NCBI GenBank assembly: GCA_009103225.1
Contig: RHPI01000193.1
Coordinates: forward strand, 616,650-680,649
Length of the DNA stretch: 64,000 nucleotides
Origin: Chlorokybus atmophyticus
Lineage: Eukaryota > Streptophyta > Chlorokybophyceae > Chlorokybales > Chlorokybaceae
Reading direction: 5' to 3'
In this document: positions 59,696-64,000 of the stretch, piece after piece
How the letters are laid out: each line of letters starts with the position of its first letter
How positions within the stretch are numbered: position 1 is the first letter of the stretch
The notes under the pieces: generated by a model
Database searches by the model: none
The model's input: the letters and a program-made list of their open reading frames with translations, nothing else
Told to the model about the DNA's origin: nothing
Made by a program: the position numbers and the translations under genes

Positions 59696-62151
59696 AAAAT
59701 AGTATTGAGGTTTTTTGAAAAATTTATGGAACTACATGCAAAGGCTCACATCATTACGGTTAAAACAACAATCATAATGAAATTCATTTGTAAATTTTGA
59801 GCAATACATTGATTTAATTTGTATTTATCAATAAAGACAAATGAACATAAATAAGCATAAAAGTTATGCAACTTCCTACATCATTCGTTTACGCATGCTT
59901 AAGTACATGCCCAGCATGTACTTATTGATGTGTTTGCGATATACATGCATACCAGTACTTACAAATACATGCATACTATTATTATGCATGTATTCGTAAG
60001 CAAACTTTATTATCTGCTACACAAGCCTTCACGCAATCCGGTTGACAATCACTCTTAAGATGTGCAACATATATTCATGCCATGATTGATCTGTGATGAC
60101 CGTAGTGTCTACTATACAATCGATGCCATGGCATATAGGCTTCACGCGTTACGGTAACTTTTATTGATCGGATAAACTGACTTGACAAGTAAGTGCGTAA
60201 TAACGTCCATCATGATGATAGATGACATCTCAACCTTGCAACCTTACTCATTGCATCAAACGTGAGACAAAACATGATGATATGCACTTTTCGGTACGAT
60301 GCACATTGGCACATCACAAAACATCAACGAACGCAATACGTTACAATTGTGATAAGATTGAAACACTACACTTTGCGTGCTAGAGTAGAATACATCATAG
60401 CGTACAAAAGGCTTCCGCATACTATATAGATCGTCCAGTAAGAATGTGACATATTTTAACGCACGCGCTTTTCTTTTGATGATCACTCAACTATATGAAT
60501 TAATGTCGTGACGAGATGAATACGCAATTGATGTGATCTAACGTGTAATGATATTATTATAGCGTGCAATTGAACTGCACAGATGCCTTACGAGCTGTTA
60601 TTACGTTATGCTAAGTGTATAGTCAATCATAAACTCAGCATCAACCTCTTTGCTATGTATAATGCAAGCTATGGTGTCCGAACATGTTGATTAATTGCTA
60701 CTTGACCAACACTAGCAGCTGATAACTGCTGCTTTTTATCCATTATGCTAAACATGCTTTTAGCTAAGCTGTGATGTTATGTACAACATGTTCTACATGT
60801 ATCAATAACGCGAATCAAAAAGAAAAGATGCAACATCGGCGCCGTAACAATCGGGCTATGACAATAATGTCACACATAGAAGGAGCCACATGCCATCATT
60901 GCATGTCCCATACCCATGTACATGACATAACGAACGCCATGTAGCTTTTGCACTTGCGGCGTTCTCCTCGCACTTTAACAGAGCTTGTTAATCATATTAC
61001 ACGTGATACGCAACATTGTATAAGTTTACTACGCAGACACTTATTTACACTCTACCCTCTTAGGGTAGTACCTCTGCGTATGCATGCACATAGCATAGCA
61101 ATTTTTACCTATTTCTATTAATGATACGGCTACAATTCAAGCTAGTTTTATAATATATCGGTTGTAGTATATGTTGATGATTGTAATATACTACCATTGC
61201 CGCAGAGGTATTATTGTATAATATTATGAGGTACCATCTCGTATTATTCCATGTTTGCGTTTACACAAGGTATTACGTACTTAAATGACACGGCTACAAT
61301 ACCTGTGCCATGTGACCTTGCTGATTTCATAAATCAAATTCAAGTAGTACTTATGCCCTGTGCGCATGATTACAAATTTAGCTTGAACACCGATGGATTG
61401 TCATCATGCTTATGTTACGACATGGTTTACATCTGCTCGTAATGTTCATCAAAGTTCATCAAGTTAAATCCACATGTAGTGGTTCCTAACAGGATGCTCT
61501 GTATCACATCATGTCAAGTTGACATTGCTAACACATGACTCTCGCCCACCAGCATGCATACAACAACACGCTTATTGCCTGCATGTTGATGCAAACATAT
61601 ATGATACTTATCACCAATTAGTATCTGAAGGCATGACACATACCTGCGGCTATATGTATTGTGGCATTGTGCCGGGCCAGCGAGCTGTCAATTTTGATAC
61701 AATGCATGTATCTGTTGTTGTGCAAATTCACCACACAGAACCGCCCATCACCACCAGCATCAGCCTGCCTGATAGCTGACATTACTGCGTGAAAGCTGGC
61801 CCCAACGCATCTTTCATAGTGACATAAAGAGTCTGTCGTATGTCAGCTGTCACAGTGAGTCAAGCACAGGACTATGCAATTGCTACTCCGGAAGAGACTG
61901 CCAGGGCACAGTGCGCTTGTGGGTGGCTTCTATGAATAGTGGCGCCATGACGATCAAGTGTACACACACTTGCAAGCACACATACTCGTGTACATGTGGG
62001 CATATCATAGGTACACACATTCACAAGGGTCAGGACTTGGGGCCGCCATGCATGCATCCATGCATGCATGAAGAAGAGTTGAAGCAGGCGCCAACACAAG
62101 GACGAGGACCCAACACACACACGAACTCTTGTCTGTTCGGGACTTGTAACC
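59696..62151. other. 2.5-kb AT-rich spacer
   Basis: Marked rise in A+T from about 59700 to 61700, many short palindromic TA/CATG words, and no coding or RNA gene seen. The change in composition at 59700 is abrupt. Confidence 0.55.
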
Positions 62152-63297
62152 ATGCAACAGCCTGGGCGTGCTTCCTCTTTGAGAGACATGCATTCCAGGC
62201 TATTTTCCCCTCTCCTCCTTCTCCTCTTCTTGCTGCTTCCCCTGCATGGCACCCTAGCCAAGGTGGCCGTCGTGGGCGACGATAGCTGGACTATCCAGGA
62301 GGGCAGGCCGGACTACCAGGTAGAGAGTGTGTGTGCGCGCGTGTGCATTGATTGTGCATGCATGTTGGGGTGTGCTCTCGTTAGCTTAGGACGTATACAC
62401 TGGGAAAACAAGATATACACGCAGCAGACGGCGCACACACACACACACACGCTGGCACGCTCTGCATGCTTTTACAGACACGCACAAGCACACGAACGCA
62501 CGCACAATCACGTGTTCACCCCCCCCACCCCCACCGACACACAGCTACACCTGTAGCTACCTAACTGCGTCTCAGGAGTCTGTGCTGTGTTCCTGTCCAG
62601 GCTTGGGCGGACATCAACGCACCGTTTGCGGCGGGCGACACGCTGGTCTTCAACTACCAACCGCCAGGTACGAGCGAGCAAGCGCGGCTTGTTGTGTTGA
62701 GGCTGCACGCCGTTGGCTCAACCTAACTTTTCATGCAAGGCAATGGCAATGACTTCGAAGTTGACAACATGTCTGCACGCGTGTGTGTTCAGGTGTTAAT
62801 TACACGGTGTTTCTTGCGCGTAGCAACGCTACCGTCGCGCAGTTCTGCGCATTGAATGGCTTCCTCTTAGCAGGCAAGGCTAGCACTACTAATCACTACT
62901 CACTGCTGCCCCTGTTTCTTCATGAGTTTTTCTCACTCACTTCCTCATGTCTGATGTTTGTTGTTTTCAATTGATACACACGCAGGGTCGCAAGCCACGG
63001 CCCCCTTCCAGTTCAACTGGACCGTGCCTTCCGATGGCCAGTTCAACGTCACCTCCATCATACAGGGTACGTGACACTGCTATGCAGACACACACACCTT
63101 GTCCAGCAACAATACTACATTTTTACAACAAACACACGTGCACACAAGATGCACACCTAATCGGTTTTATGTATAGTACCTGTGTCTAGCAGATGAAATG
63201 CTTATGTCTAGCAGGTACATGCGCATGATATGCACACATACCGTGTCTGAATTTGTCTAGCAGATACACACATACTTCACAAGCGCACGCACACATA

Positions 63298-63338
<41 letters not shown>

Positions 63339-63877
63339 CCACACAGGCCAGTGCCTCTCCGGCCTCCGCTTCTTTTTCGTGGCCCTCCCCGCCCCCGCCC
63401 CCGCCGCCGCTCCCGCCCCGGGCCCAGTCCCCCTTGCCCCTCCTCCTGTCCCCCCAGGACCTGTCCCAACTCCAGGACCAGCTCCCACTCCTGGACCTGG
63501 CCCAGCTCCTCCTGGTGCTGCTCCTGAACTTGGTCCTCCTGGACTGGCCCCAACTGCCGGTCCTGCTCCTGTACTCGGTCCTGTTGCAGGTCCTGTGCCA
63601 GGGTTTGGTCTTGTCCCCCCGAGTCCTGGACCTGGTCCTGTGCTCGAGCCGAGTCCTGCGCCAGCTCCTGCGCCGGTGCCGCCCGTGCTCGCGGCTCCAG
63701 GGGGACGAAGTGAGTGGTGGTAGTGTGTTGGTGATGTTATTGAGGAGCTTTTCTGCTTATGTGTGTTTGGTGAATGTGTGCGTGGCTGCTTGTGTGCAGG
63801 CTGCAATGTGACGCAGGGCTTCTTTCTGCCGGATGGGACGGGACCGCTGCAAGTCACTTTCGGGTTCAATACAGCGG
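62152..63877 (+). CDS. phytocyanin-like secreted protein with Pro/Ala/Gly-rich linker, 3' end outside window
   Basis: Exons in phase: 62152-62319, 62601-62667, 62793-62873, 62986-63066, 63347-63709 and 63800-63877, then an intron to the window edge. The N-terminus has a hydrophobic signal peptide (LFSPLLLLLFLLLPLHG). A cupredoxin-like domain follows: VGDDSWTIQEG, AWADINAPFAAGDTLVFNYQ, NYTVFLARSNATVAQFC and APFQFNWTVPSDGQFNVT, in the phytocyanin pattern. Then come about 115 residues of repeated Pro-Ala-Gly-Val, arabinogalactan-like, and a Cys-containing segment (CNVTQGFFLPDG) that may open a second domain. Such proteins are secreted or wall-associated, often glycosylated; whether copper is bound is unclear because I cannot place all ligands. 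Intron 3 (62874-62985) begins GCAAGG, a GC-AG intron. An alternative start is the ATG at 62188. Confidence 0.8.
63301..63335. repeat. (CT)n microsatellite before a 3' splice site
   Basis: About 17 TC units end 11 bases before the acceptor of the Pro/Ala-rich exon and serve as its polypyrimidine tract. Confidence 0.85.
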
Positions 63878-64000
63878 GTACGTTACTTGTAGTAACCCTG
63901 CATTTGCACGCGCACACACAGACGCATGCTTACATGCAGACACGCCCAAACACGCACACTTGCATATACTCGCAAGCGCACATGTACACTCCCGCGCATC

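Overview
The window is nuclear DNA of a eukaryote, most likely a green alga or other green-lineage organism. The genes are split by many short GT-AG introns. They include a secreted phytocyanin-like protein, proteins with organelle-type leaders, PHAX, TRMT2A, a DCAF4-like protein, a NEK kinase, and a large protein of a family I know from plants. The genetic code looks standard: TAA, TAG and TGA all end genes. I cannot tell chlorophyte from streptophyte. Introns and spacers are full of alternating purine-pyrimidine (GT/AC/GC) tracts and TGCATG words.

Layout. 1-2854 (+): 3' part of an F-box/leucine-rich-repeat gene. 3429-5977 (-): decayed sequence, namely an unrecognised coding remnant containing a 171-bp inverted duplication, then a pseudogene copy of a DUF4380-like gene. 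6191-19121 (+): a Ty3/gypsy LTR retrotransposon with an amber codon in gag, an extra zinc knuckle inside pol and an extra 453-aa ORF. Its first 4.3 kb is present twice in near-identical form, most simply an assembly duplication. 19368-22809 (+): the intact DUF4380-like gene, head to head with its pseudogene across the retroelement. 23893-27215 (-): a zinc-binding protein gene broken by a 372-nt poly-C run. 27390-30798: AT-rich spacer.

30799-34782 (-): HflX-type GTPase, divergent from 35047-38880 (+): a NIMA-related kinase. 39108-41430 (-): PHAX homologue. 43466-47711 (-): 1076-aa conserved plant-type protein, with a 75-aa gene (47733-48387) ending 21 nt before its ATG, a candidate bicistronic unit. 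48712-52440 (+): TRMT2A-like tRNA methyltransferase with a CCCH finger and an RRM. 53166-55580 (-): DCAF4-like WD40 protein. 57535-58626 (-): EFM7/NNT1-like methyltransferase. 59696-62151: AT-rich spacer. 62152 to the end (+): phytocyanin-like secreted protein, running off the window.

Most host genes are unrelated housekeeping functions: ribosome rescue, tRNA modification, snRNA export, ubiquitin ligase adaptors and ciliary or cell-cycle kinase signalling. The most notable points are the structure of the retroelement locus, at least five GC-AG introns supported by reading frame and family match, the possible bicistron, and several assembly scars (poly-G/C runs beside N, with a 974-bp duplicate wedged between two of them).
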